From CAZOOK01 sp964581385 (GTDB lineage: Bacteria > Pseudomonadota > Gammaproteobacteria > Nevskiales > Nevskiaceae): a stretch of DNA of 64,000 nt. The notes beneath the pieces are model-generated. The model was not told where the DNA came from, made no database searches, and worked only from the letters and a program-made list of their open reading frames with translations. Where the stretch lies: NCBI GenBank assembly GCA_964581385.1, contig CAZOOK010000025.1, positions 1-64,000 of the forward strand, given 5' to 3'. Positions 32,888 to 41,495 of the stretch are shown here, piece by piece. Positions within the stretch are counted from its first letter, which is position 1, and every line of letters begins with the position of its first letter. Position numbers and translations under genes: made by a program.

Positions 32888-33862
32888 ATGACACTGAACG
32901 TCAGAATTGACCGGCACGGCGGCCCGGAGGTCATGCAGCTCATCGATCTTCCGGTCGGCAATCCCGGCGATGGCGAGATCCGCATCCGCCATTCCGCGAT
33001 TGGTCTCAACTTCATCGACACCTATCACCGCAGCGGCAGCTATCCGCTACCGCTGCCCAGTGGGCTCGGGCTGGAAGCGGCTGGCGTGGTCACTGCCGTC
33101 GGCGCGGGAGTGCGGCATCTGCACGTCGGCGATCATGTCGCTTATGCGAACGGCCCCATCGGTGCGTATTGTGAAGAGCGCGTCATGCCGGCTACCAAAA
33201 TCGTCAAGCTTCCGGACGGGATCAGTGACGAAACCGCGGCCGCACTGATGCTCAAGGGCATGACTGCGTATTACCTTCTACACCAGACCTTCGCCGTGCG
33301 CACAGGACACTGGGTGCTCGTCCATGCGGCAGCGGGCGGCGTCGGCAGCCTGCTGGTGCCATGGGCGCGGCATTTGGGTGCGACCGTTATCGGCACTGCC
33401 GGATCACCGGACAAAGCCGCCCTTGCGCAGAGCTATGGCTGCCATCACGTGATCGTTTACCGCGAGCAGAATTTCGCCGCCGAAGTGCGGCGGCTGACAA
33501 GCGGTCGTGGCGTCGACGTCGTTTACGATTCCGTCGGCAAGGACACGTTCGAGGGTTCACTCAACAGCCTCTGCAAACGCGGATTGCTGGTTTCTTTCGG
33601 CAACGCTTCCGGCAAACCGGAGCCGATCGAACCGGCCACGCTTGCCGCCAAAGGCTCGCTGTTCATGACGCGACCGGTGCTTGGCGACTACACCAGCACC
33701 TTGACTGAACTGGACCAAGCCGCGTCGGGATTATTTGACGCACTCACTCGCGGCATCATCAAAGCTGATATCCGCCAACGCTACCCATTGCGCGACGCCG
33801 CGCGTGCGCATACGGACCTGGAAATGCGACGGACGACAGGCGCTTCGTTGTTGATTCCATAA
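32888..33862 (+). CDS. qor: NADPH:quinone reductase (zeta-crystallin-like)
   Basis: A 324-aa zinc-free medium-chain dehydrogenase/reductase. Blocks typical of Qor are IRHSAIGLNFIDTYHRSGSY, LKGMTAYYLLHQTF, the NADPH motif VHAAAGGVGSLLVPWARHLG and VYDSVGKDTF. It reduces quinones by one electron with NADPH. The ATG at 32888 has GGAGCGG upstream. The gene stands alone, divergent from dsbB, with a 17-base sequence upstream that is also found upstream of the other oxidoreductase. Confidence 0.93.
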   Translation: MTLNVRIDRHGGPEVMQLIDLPVGNPGDGEIRIRHSAIGLNFIDTYHRSGSYPLPLPSGLGLEAAGVVTAVGAGVRHLHVGDHVAYANGPIGAYCEERVMPATKIVKLPDGISDETAAALMLKGMTAYYLLHQTFAVRTGHWVLVHAAAGGVGSLLVPWARHLGATVIGTAGSPDKAALAQSYGCHHVIVYREQNFAAEVRRLTSGRGVDVVYDSVGKDTFEGSLNSLCKRGLLVSFGNASGKPEPIEPATLAAKGSLFMTRPVLGDYTSTLTELDQAASGLFDALTRGIIKADIRQRYPLRDAARAHTDLEMRRTTGASLLIP

Positions 33863-33890
33863 ATCAGCGATCGGTTTGATGAATGCCGCT

Positions 33891-33949
33891 TAGAGCGTGC
33901 TGTGCGCTTATTGAATTGCAGCGATTCAATAAGTTCATAGCACGCTCTA
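33891..33949. repeat. 59-base two-part hairpin downstream of qor
   Basis: The outer arms TAGAGCGTGCT (33891-33901) and AGCACGCTCTA (33939-33949) and the inner arms CTTATTGAAT (33907-33916) and ATTCAATAAG (33924-33933) are perfect; 5-base bulges separate them and the loop has 7 bases. The symmetrical design suggests a dispersed palindromic element or an RNA structure protecting the qor 3' end. No T-run follows. Confidence 0.75.
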
Positions 33950-34287
33950 GTAAATACTCCACTCGAAAGAAAAGTGAGTAGAGCTGGCGAAGCCAGCAAT
34001 GCCACCTGTTGAATATTTTGGATACTGTGAACTAGTTCACGGAACCACAGCTTCATATACCGTAGTATCGTCAATAAGCGTCTCAGTTCGGGCAACAACC
34101 GCGCAGCAATGCACGCTGACGCGATGGGCCAGCCGACTCTTGAAGATCGGCGATTGAGACGATGATTAGACAGGGGAAGCCGGTGGACAACCGCAACAGA
34201 AGTTTGACGGACTCATTGCGTCCGATCTTCGTCGTGTCTGCTATCCGGACCTCACGCGGAACCTCGGATTCGGCGTTGATGCATCAT
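33950..34287. other. Intergenic stretch before the secreted-protein gene
   Basis: About 340 bases of lower GC content. A reading frame on the plus strand opens at 34162 and runs into the secreted protein, but its first 42 codons do not look like protein. No promoter or operator could be assigned with confidence. Confidence 0.45.
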
Positions 34288-35487
34288 ATGAGACTGTCGA
34301 TAAGGCGCCACGTTGCCAAGATACTCGCGTGCGCCTTCGCAGCGATTGCGGCCTCCATTGCCAGCGTAGCCACAGCCGATGAGACGCAGATATCCCCGGA
34401 CCCGATCGCCGACTACGAATTCGATCACGAAAACAATTTGCTGACTTGGTCGGATAAAAGCAACAACCTCTGGGTCGCCAATATCGATCCGGTCACCGGT
34501 GCTTTTCAGCCCGTGAATGGACAAGGAATTCTTGCGGACACCGGCGCGGCGTTCACAACCGATTTCGGAAATGGCCCGGAGTGGGTGTATACCTCGGCAG
34601 GAAACCAGATTGTTTATACGAAGTACATGCCGGGCCAACCTCACGATGGAGCGCACGCCGGCATCGCCAGAGCGCAGCTTAAGAATGGAATCTGGTCGGG
34701 CGATTTTCTTCCCAACGGCATGGGTCTTATTGAACCAATGGGAAGTCTAGATTCAGGCGATCCCGATCCACGGATTGCTTATAGAGTCGGGACCGGAGGC
34801 TGGCAGATGTACACCCGCCAGCTCAACGCGTCGACTCAGCAAATGGTGCCGAATTCGGCAATCTCCAAAGGCTCCGAACGTTGGGTACCCGGCAACAGGA
34901 GTCTCATCTTTACCCAGAGCTTCGTTGACGGTAAGGGTGCTCAGCAGCGACAGGTTTTCCTCTACAACTTCGATTCACAGGTGACGGAACAGCTCACTTT
35001 CGATCAAGGGAATAAAGGCGCCAGCTTCATGTGGCAGGCACCGGAATTCGGTGGCGCCTATGTATTCTTCACCGTCGTCAACTCGACCACGCTCCGGATG
35101 TATCGTCAGATCTACAACGCCGCGGACCACCAGTACGAATGGACCGTGATTGGGAAGGTTTCCAATCTACCGGGAGCATCTCAATACATCTCGTCGCCGG
35201 AACCGTTCATATACAAGGGTAAGTCTTATATCTTCTATGTCAGAAGCTCGTCAGCGGCGACATCCAATGTGACGGTGCCAACTCAAATCTGGCTGGCCTC
35301 CCTAAGCGGCGCGGTCGACAAAGAAATCACGGATCCCGCGATCACGGATCGGGTACGCATCGATCCGGAATACTTTATTACGACTCAAGGTCCTTACATC
35401 TATTACAACCGCTACACACTGGCTACCCCGGAAATGCCCGCGGCATCGGAAGGCATCTATCGTTCGAGCACGGGAATTACTCCGTAG
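34288..35487 (+). CDS. Secreted protein of unknown function, probably beta-propeller
   Basis: About 399 aa starting MRLSIRRHVAKILACAFAA, a clear signal peptide with likely cleavage after VATA. The mature part is rich in Trp, Tyr, Ser and Thr and shows repeated strand-turn blocks such as NNLWVANIDPVTGAF, GGWQMYTRQLNAS and PTQIWLASLSGAV, which suggests a TolB/PD40-like or glycosidase-like propeller. No catalytic motif is recognised. Starts at 34279 or further upstream are possible. The gene stands alone between qor and murA. Confidence 0.65.
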   Translation: MRLSIRRHVAKILACAFAAIAASIASVATADETQISPDPIADYEFDHENNLLTWSDKSNNLWVANIDPVTGAFQPVNGQGILADTGAAFTTDFGNGPEWVYTSAGNQIVYTKYMPGQPHDGAHAGIARAQLKNGIWSGDFLPNGMGLIEPMGSLDSGDPDPRIAYRVGTGGWQMYTRQLNASTQQMVPNSAISKGSERWVPGNRSLIFTQSFVDGKGAQQRQVFLYNFDSQVTEQLTFDQGNKGASFMWQAPEFGGAYVFFTVVNSTTLRMYRQIYNAADHQYEWTVIGKVSNLPGASQYISSPEPFIYKGKSYIFYVRSSSAATSNVTVPTQIWLASLSGAVDKEITDPAITDRVRIDPEYFITTQGPYIYYNRYTLATPEMPAASEGIYRSSTGITP

Positions 35488-35537
35488 TGGAGCAGCCGGT
35501 TAGCGATGATGCGCGACTGCGGGACGTCAAAAATCAA

Positions 35538-36800
35538 TCAACTACCTGACACCCGCTGAATCCTGCCACCGAGCGCACGCAGTTTTCCCTCGATGTGCTC
35601 GTAACCGCGATCGATGTGGTAGATGCGATCCACCGTCGTAGTCCCATCGGCAGCGAGCGCGGCAATGACCAATGACGCCGATGCGCGCAGGTCGGTAGCC
35701 ATGACCGGCGCGCCGATCAGACGCTCCTTACCGGTGACGACCGCGGTATTGCCCTCGATGCGAATGTCGGCACCCAGGCGCTGCAATTCCGATGCGTGCA
35801 TGAAGCGGTTTTCAAAGATCGTTTCGATGACGACGCCCGCGCCTTGCGCGATGCAATTCAGCGCCATGAATTGCGCCTGCATATCGGTCGGAAAACCAGG
35901 ATGCGGGGTGGTATGAATATCGACCGCGCGCGGACGCTTGCCCTGCATATCGAGCGCGATCCAATCGGGACCTGTTTCGATCCTGGCACCGGCCTGCTGG
36001 AGCTTGTGCAGCACGGCATCGAGCTGGGCCGGATCGGCGTCGCGGATGCGCACGCGTCCACGCGTAATGGCAGCGGCACAGAGGTAAGTACCGGTTTCGA
36101 TACGGTCGGGAATCACGCGGTGTTCCGCGGCATGCAGGCGCTCGACACCACGCACGCGGATGGTCGGCGTGCCGGCGCCTTCGATCTGTGCGCCCATCGC
36201 GATCAGGCAGCGCGCGAGATCGGCGACTTCCGGTTCGCGCGCTGCGTTTTCGAGCACCGTTTCCCCGTCAGCGAGCGTCGCCGCCATCAGCAGATTTTCG
36301 GTGCCGGTGACGGTGACGGTATCGAAGACGATGCGTGCGCCCTTCAGGCGGCTCGCACGCGCCTTGACGAAACCGCCTTCGAGACGAATCTCCGCACCCA
36401 TCGCTTCCAGTCCCATCAGATGCAGGTTCACTGGACGCGCGCCGATCGCGCACCCACCGGGCAGCGAAACCTCCGCGTGTCCACGCTTGGCCAGTAGCGG
36501 ACCGAGCACGAGAATCGACGCGCGCATGGTCTTGACCAGCTCGTACGGCGCGACGCAGGTGGTGATGCTATGGGCGTCGACTTCGACATGCCCATCGCCG
36601 GCGATGGTGACTTTCACGCCCATCTGGCCGAGCAGACGATTGGTGGTTGAGACGTCCCACAAATGCGGAACATTGCTGATTGACAGCGGCTCATCCGACA
36701 GCAGTCCCGCGCACAGAATCGGCAGCGTCGCGTTCTTGGCACCCGAGGCGCGGATTTCGCCGTCGAGCGGGCCATTGCCTTCGATAAGGAACTTGTCCAA
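35538..36800 (-). CDS. murA: UDP-N-acetylglucosamine 1-carboxyvinyltransferase
   Basis: A 420-aa enzyme that adds enolpyruvate to UDP-GlcNAc, the first committed step of peptidoglycan synthesis. The nucleophile is C117 in LPGGCAIGARPV, the residue attacked by fosfomycin. The N-terminus MDKFLIEGNGPLDGEIRASG and the late block GYEHIEGKLRALGGRI are typical. It starts 3 bases after ibaG, the conserved ibaG-murA pair. Confidence 0.97.
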   Translation of the reverse strand: MDKFLIEGNGPLDGEIRASGAKNATLPILCAGLLSDEPLSISNVPHLWDVSTTNRLLGQMGVKVTIAGDGHVEVDAHSITTCVAPYELVKTMRASILVLGPLLAKRGHAEVSLPGGCAIGARPVNLHLMGLEAMGAEIRLEGGFVKARASRLKGARIVFDTVTVTGTENLLMAATLADGETVLENAAREPEVADLARCLIAMGAQIEGAGTPTIRVRGVERLHAAEHRVIPDRIETGTYLCAAAITRGRVRIRDADPAQLDAVLHKLQQAGARIETGPDWIALDMQGKRPRAVDIHTTPHPGFPTDMQAQFMALNCIAQGAGVVIETIFENRFMHASELQRLGADIRIEGNTAVVTGKERLIGAPVMATDLRASASLVIAALAADGTTTVDRIYHIDRGYEHIEGKLRALGGRIQRVSGS

Positions 36801-36803
36801 GTG

Positions 36804-37022
36804 TCAGCTCGCGCGCGTCTTCAGCTTGAGCGCGTGAATCTCGCGTCCCATGCGCCCGCCAAGCGCCGCATACACCTCTTGATGCTGCGCGACCGGCGAC
36901 TTGCCGGCGAAACCGTTCCATACGATTTCCGCCTCGAAATGCTGGCCGTCGTCGCCATCGACCTTGACCGCGGCGCCGGGCAGACCCGCCTCGATAAGCT
37001 GCTGAATTGCGTGCTTGTCCAT
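36804..37022 (-). CDS. ibaG: BolA family protein IbaG
   Basis: A 72-aa BolA-fold protein that usually partners monothiol glutaredoxins in iron-sulfur handling. It has HFEAEIVWNGFAGKSPVAQH and the loop HQEVYAALGGRMG, with the conserved His (H47). It sits directly upstream of murA, as yrbA does in E. coli. The Mla phospholipid-transport genes that often precede it are replaced here by an ABC-2 exporter. Confidence 0.9.
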   Translation of the reverse strand: MDKHAIQQLIEAGLPGAAVKVDGDDGQHFEAEIVWNGFAGKSPVAQHQEVYAALGGRMGREIHALKLKTRAS

Positions 37023-37037
37023 TCTGATTGCTCCAAC

Positions 37038-37802
37038 TTACTTGCGCAGTTTGTAGCCTGTGAACAGCATCCACAGGCACAACGAAGATATGAAAACGAA
37101 ACAGCCCGCTGCCCAGGCAAGGCTCTGGGTGATTGCCACATCGGCCTGGCCGAAGAAGCCGTAGCGGAAGCTGTCGATCATGTAGAAAAACGGATTCAGG
37201 TGCGAGGCCGCAAACCAGAAGTGCGGCAGCGCGTGCACCGAATAGAACACGCCGGACAGGAACGACATCGGCGTAATGATGAAATTGGTGAAAGCGGCGA
37301 TGTGATCGAACTTCTGTGAGACGATACCGGCAATGATGCCGAGCGCCGACAAACTTCCAGCGGCGAGCAGAAACGAGGCCAGCAACGCGAGCGGCGCGTG
37401 CACGCGCAGATGCACGAACGGCGACACCACCGCCACCATCACCGACGCCACGATCAAAGTGCGCAACAACGACGCCAGCACGTAGGCGGCGAACCATTGC
37501 AGCGGCCCGAGCGGCGCCATCTGCAGAAACACCAGGCTACCCATCACCTTCGACTGAACCAGGCTCGAAGAGCTGTTCGCGAATCCGTTCTGGATCACCG
37601 TCATCATCACCAGGCCGGGGATCAGGAATTCGGTGTAGGTGACTCCCGGATATACCGGCGCCCGCCCCTGCATCGCTTGTGCAAACACCAACAGGTACAG
37701 CAACGCCGTGATGATCGGCGCGGTCACGGTCTGGCCGAGCACTGCCCAGAAGCGCAGCACTTCCTTTTTAAGCAGCGTAAAGAACGCGCGCCGGATGTTC
37801 AT
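37038..37802 (-). CDS. ABC-2 type transporter permease (YadH-like)
   Basis: A 254-aa membrane protein with six hydrophobic segments and the ABC-2 signature region FLIPGLVMMTVIQNGFANSS and ITPMSFLSGVFYSVHALP. It forms an exporter with the ATPase whose stop overlaps its start by 4 bases. The substrate is unknown; relatives are annotated as multidrug or lipid/polysaccharide exporters. Located 15 bases before ibaG. Confidence 0.88.
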   Translation of the reverse strand: MNIRRAFFTLLKKEVLRFWAVLGQTVTAPIITALLYLLVFAQAMQGRAPVYPGVTYTEFLIPGLVMMTVIQNGFANSSSSLVQSKVMGSLVFLQMAPLGPLQWFAAYVLASLLRTLIVASVMVAVVSPFVHLRVHAPLALLASFLLAAGSLSALGIIAGIVSQKFDHIAAFTNFIITPMSFLSGVFYSVHALPHFWFAASHLNPFFYMIDSFRYGFFGQADVAITQSLAWAAGCFVFISSLCLWMLFTGYKLRK

Positions 37803-38737
37803 GCGGCGGCTCCATGGCCGGTCAGCTCCACAAAGATGTCCTCAAGATCCGGCTCGCGCGTGTGCACATCCTCGATATCGATGCCGGCGTTGCGCAGCGC
37901 GGCGAACACACTGCCGATTGGATGACGGCTGCGTTCCAGTCGCAATTCGAACGCACCATTGGTACGCCCGGTCACCAGCGGCTGCAGCGCATCCGGCAGC
38001 GACACGCCCTCCGCCAGCTTCAGCCGCAAGAAGCGGAACGGATGCCGCGCCAGCAACTGTTCGGTGGTCTCGATGAGTCGTACGCGGCCCTTATCGATGA
38101 TCGCAATGCGCTCGCACAGATCCTGCGCTTCTTCGAGATAGTGCGTGGTCAACACGATGGTGGTGCCCTTGCTGTGCAGATCGCGTACAAAGCGCCACAG
38201 TGTTCGACGCAGTTCGACATCGACGCCGGCAGTCGGCTCATCGAGGATCACCACCGGCGGCTTGTGCACCAGCGCCTGCGCGATCAGCACGCGGCGCTTC
38301 ATGCCACCGGAGAGCGCACGCATCATCGATGTGCGCTTGTCGGCAAGATCGAGCCGCTCCAGCATTTCATCGATCCACGGCCACGATTCGGGTCCACAGC
38401 CGTAGTAGCCGGCCTGGATGCGCAGCATGTCCACCACCTTGAAGAATGGATCGAACACCAGTTCCTGCGGCACCACGCCGATGCTGCAGCGCGCGGCGCG
38501 CCAGTCGTGCACCGTGTCGTGGCCAAGCACCGCGATGCGGCCTTCGTCCGCGCGCACCAGTCCGGCGATGGTGCTGATCAGCGTGGATTTGCCCGCCCCG
38601 TTCGGCCCGAGCAGCCCGAAAAACTCACCGCGGCGAATGGTGAAATCGATGCCGTCGAGCGCCTGCACGTCGCCATAGCGCTTGCGGATGCCCGCGATCT
38701 CGATGGCGGCGGCGGAGTCGTTCGATGTGGAATTCAT
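37799..38737 (-). CDS. ABC transporter ATP-binding protein (YadG-like)
   Basis: A 312-aa ATPase: Walker A GPNGAGKST, signature LSGGMKRR, Walker B VVILDEPTAGVD and the switch His in LTTHYLEEA. The C-terminal extension (about 225-312) is the regulatory domain seen in ABC-2 exporter ATPases. It is coupled to the permease gene by ATGA overlap. A 308-base gap upstream separates it from the accessory segment. Confidence 0.92.
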   Translation of the reverse strand: MNSTSNDSAAAIEIAGIRKRYGDVQALDGIDFTIRRGEFFGLLGPNGAGKSTLISTIAGLVRADEGRIAVLGHDTVHDWRAARCSIGVVPQELVFDPFFKVVDMLRIQAGYYGCGPESWPWIDEMLERLDLADKRTSMMRALSGGMKRRVLIAQALVHKPPVVILDEPTAGVDVELRRTLWRFVRDLHSKGTTIVLTTHYLEEAQDLCERIAIIDKGRVRLIETTEQLLARHPFRFLRLKLAEGVSLPDALQPLVTGRTNGAFELRLERSRHPIGSVFAALRNAGIDIEDVHTREPDLEDIFVELTGHGAAA

Positions 38738-39045
38738 AGGGTGCGCGATTATACCGTCACGCCCTGGCGTTAATGTTCAAACTAGCGGCCTGTCAGGTTT
38801 GGGTGATCGATTCTCAGTGAGCCCGCAGCAGCATCGGACGTCGAGTTGGAGCGAAACCCATAATTGGGTGGCGACCGAAGGCCTGCTGGCTGTCTCAGGT
38901 GTGCCAATAGCGATCAATCAATTGCCGGATCGGGATGCCGGAGAACGGACATTCAATGTTTCTGAGGGCGTGATGAGGCTTAGCCGAGTCGCACCATTCG
39001 AGAGAATCGCTGCATCCTACTCGCGCTGGCCGACATTCAGGAATT
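38738..39045. other. Intergenic stretch at the edge of the accessory segment
   Basis: A plus-strand frame crosses this region (38682-39149), but it overlaps the starts and ends of two better-supported genes and has no family similarity or ribosome site. The stretch is the boundary between typical high-GC DNA and the lower-GC segment that follows. No direct repeat marking an insertion was found by eye. Confidence 0.45.
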
Positions 39046-40014
39046 TTATTTCAAATCACGTACAAGTTCCGGCTCTACAAGAGCGGCAAGAACCAGCTTC
39101 TTCGTCAAATTCCTCACCCAGTCATGCACCCAAAGATGGTCTTTTTTAGAAGCGCCAGCGGTAATTTTGGCGATGTCCGCGAGAGCCCCCTCCACTGTAC
39201 CGCCATGCGCGACTGCGCTTCTGTATTCGTAAAGATTTCCGAGGACTTTTTCGATCTTCGCTTCTCCGAACGCGGTAAAATCAATCGCGCGGCCAATCTT
39301 CTTCAGCCTGTTGTTCAAAAGCTTTATGTTTCTAATTAGCTGCCGCTGTATCGAGTCAACTCGGTCTTGCGGTTGAGGGGAGTGTGACAAGAGTCCCTCA
39401 ATAACAGAAAAGTACCCGAGGATTTTTAGGGGAGCCGAATCGAGGAGGTTATCCAAAGACAAAAATATCTGAATAAAACCTGCAACCTCGGAAGAAATGC
39501 CCGCCGATACATGCCCAAGCACCAGAGACAGATTTTCGCGGACTTCAGTCAAATCATCGATGCTTGGAAGTTTGTAATCTACAAACATTCCCCCAAGAGG
39601 GTTGCGCACATTTAGCATGGGGAATTCGACAAAGGAGGTGCTGACACTGCCATCGGCCGAGGACACTAGCCCCATCCGTAAATCGGCTGTTGATATTGCG
39701 AAAGCAACGTTTACCCACCAGAACAAGACATTTCCTTCTGGACACTCGATAACAGCATGGCGCCACTCCACAGGATTCGGCAAAAGGCTGCCGAAAACTC
39801 CCCCTCCATCTTCGAATGGCATTCTTTGGTTCAGAAAGATCGAGCTTCCGCGACGCTCCGACCACATTCGGAACGCATGTTCTACGTGATTTTGGTTTAG
39901 CTCTGGAACGGTCGCTTTTCTAAGAATTAGCCCATGGCCGAGATCATGCGTCTTTTCGAGGAGATTGCTATTAACGTCCGGAAAAACAAATCCCGTCCAA
40001 GGCCTGTTTATCAT
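39046..40014 (-). CDS. HEPN-domain protein (ApeA-like HEPN), possible RNase
   Basis: A 322-aa protein. The C-terminal third (about 185-320) resembles the ApeA-type HEPN domain: YFSVIEGLLSHSPQPQDRVD, SIQRQLIRNIKLLNNRL and the motif RSAVAH (R265 to H270), which is the R-x4-6-H catalytic motif of HEPN ribonucleases. The N-terminal 180 residues are of unknown fold. Many HEPN proteins are toxins or abortive-infection effectors that cut RNA during phage attack. GC is visibly lower than in the neighbours, which suggests horizontal gain. No adjacent antitoxin (such as an MNT nucleotidyltransferase) is seen. Confidence 0.7.
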   Translation of the reverse strand: MINRPWTGFVFPDVNSNLLEKTHDLGHGLILRKATVPELNQNHVEHAFRMWSERRGSSIFLNQRMPFEDGGGVFGSLLPNPVEWRHAVIECPEGNVLFWWVNVAFAISTADLRMGLVSSADGSVSTSFVEFPMLNVRNPLGGMFVDYKLPSIDDLTEVRENLSLVLGHVSAGISSEVAGFIQIFLSLDNLLDSAPLKILGYFSVIEGLLSHSPQPQDRVDSIQRQLIRNIKLLNNRLKKIGRAIDFTAFGEAKIEKVLGNLYEYRSAVAHGGTVEGALADIAKITAGASKKDHLWVHDWVRNLTKKLVLAALVEPELVRDLK

Positions 40015-40236
40015 AAATGCTTCACTATGGAACGCTAGTCTGAATCAATTGTGACCGGCATCAACTGACTTCGTACAGCGCGCCATTCTTGTCTGCGTTT
40101 GACTTGCGCATAGCTGTCGTTTGCGGCTGGCCGGAATGGGCTGAAAGTACTGGGGGCGTCGTCTTGCTATCCTAGATCCGACACTTCCTTGGCGAGCCAT
40201 GAAAATGGCATGCAAAAGCTAAGGGGGTTTCATCGC

Positions 40237-40725
40237 CTACTTATCTACAGCTGCGGCACTTGAAGCAGCGCGCGAGGGCAGCTTAGTCGGATCCACCAAG
40301 CCCGATGGCGTCAACGGTATCGGCCTAAGCAACCACACGACCTGGAAGGTTCCCCAGCCATCGGTCGGAACGCCGTCTTTTCTCCCAGACGTCATTCGGC
40401 AAGTGCTTACGCCCCGAATTGCTTCATCGTCAAGAAGCAGATAACCGCTCGATGAGTTAACTCGTGCCTCTAGAACGTGACCATCGGCATTGATGTGAAG
40501 TAAAAGTACGACTACGCCCTCTTGCTTAGCGGCTCGTGCGGCAGACGGATAGACCGGCGGTGAGGTGCAAAGGCCAGGTTTCATTTTCTGCAGCTGATAC
40601 GGAACAGGATGTGAGTCATTGACCGCAGAAGTCGGCGCGGCACTTTGCTTGTTATTGACGCTCGAGCAACCACTTGCGCAGGCTATCGCCAGCAACAAGG
40701 GGATTGCCTTAGTTATGGTGTTCAC
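40237..40725 (-). CDS. TonB C-terminal domain lipoprotein
   Basis: A 162-aa protein with a lipoprotein signal (ITKAIPLLLAIACASGC; lipobox cysteine at residue 20) and a TonB_C-like domain with CTSPPVYPSAARAAKQEG, INADGHVLEARVNSSSG and LLDDEAIRGVSTCRM. It lacks the N-terminal membrane anchor and long Pro-rich spacer of true TonB, so it is probably not an energy transducer in the usual sense. Two cysteines in the mature domain may pair. The 222-base gap before the HEPN gene holds nothing clear. Confidence 0.75.
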   Translation of the reverse strand: MNTITKAIPLLLAIACASGCSSVNNKQSAAPTSAVNDSHPVPYQLQKMKPGLCTSPPVYPSAARAAKQEGVVVLLLHINADGHVLEARVNSSSGYLLLDDEAIRGVSTCRMTSGRKDGVPTDGWGTFQVVWLLRPIPLTPSGLVDPTKLPSRAASSAAAVDK

Positions 40726-40953
40726 GGGATACCGCTCCGCAGATTGTTTAAACTCAAATGTATCCTCTCGAAAAGAGCATAAGCGCCGGCCCGAAACACG
40801 GGCGCATTTAACTCAATATTCTGGACCCGGCTTTACCCGTCCCTGGCGAACTTCTGTATAAAACGGCTCAACGATCTCGCATTGGTGCCGCGCAATCAGC
40901 ATTCCCGAGATCTGCCGTTCGCCAACGGCCGGAATGGGGTGGCTGCATGAATC

Positions 40954-41247
40954 TCAGTCGACAGCAACAGTTTCAGATAGCCGGTATATAACCTTGATCT
41001 GCTCGTCGCTATCGATAACGTAGCCACTCAAAGCCTCGAAGCCGCGCTTGCGATTGCGCTCATATGCGAACTTGCCACCCGAGCGCTCGGCAACTTGGCG
41101 CAGGTTGTTCGGCCGATCGCCGTCATGCTTCGTGATTTCCCAGAGCGATTCACCAACCTGCTTCAGGATCAGGCGGTTGATTGTCTGGCGTTTCTGAAAA
41201 ATTTCGCCGACTGTGGCGAGGGAGGTAATACGGATAGGTTCGCTCAT
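40954..41247 (-). CDS. Conserved-looking 97-aa protein of unknown function
   Basis: A cytoplasmic protein starting MSEPIRITSLATVGEIFQKR, with strongly basic stretches (ERNRKRGFEALSG) and no recognised domain. AAGGAG six bases before the ATG at 41247 is a good ribosome site, which argues for a real gene. It stands alone, with 228 and 248 bases of non-coding DNA on its sides. The basic character is compatible with nucleic-acid binding, but that is a guess. Confidence 0.6.
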   Translation of the reverse strand: MSEPIRITSLATVGEIFQKRQTINRLILKQVGESLWEITKHDGDRPNNLRQVAERSGGKFAYERNRKRGFEALSGYVIDSDEQIKVIYRLSETVAVD

Positions 41248-41417
41248 TTGCAACTCCTTGCAACGTGATCGACCGCGACTCCTCGCGGTCTAGGCGCTAG
41301 ATCATCCGATTCAGCAAGCAAATTTTATCTCGACCCGACAGGTCGCGCAAATTCCGACCAAGGGGGCAATGGGGATAGTAGAAAGCTCCGGCTCCGGCGT
41401 GGCCGATGCATAATTAG

Positions 41418-41469
41418 CTCACGTGATAGCGGTCACTCGGCAAGGACCGCTTCAGGCTGGCCACGTGAG
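41418..41469. repeat. Nested inverted repeat between unknown gene and sirtuin
   Basis: Outer arms CTCACGTG (41418-41425) and CACGTGAG (41462-41469) enclose inner arms AGCGGTC (41428-41434) and GACCGCT (41445-41451). All arms are perfect. The element lies downstream of the sirtuin gene, on the 3' side of its transcript. It may be a transcript-end structure or a dispersed palindrome. Confidence 0.65.
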
Positions 41470-41495
41470 GTTCAGAAGTTTTAAATCTTGTTCAC

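Noticed and set aside
38682..39149. 155-codon plus-strand frame at the edge of the accessory segment
   Set aside because: It overlaps the start of the ABC ATPase gene and the end of the HEPN gene and shows no similarity.
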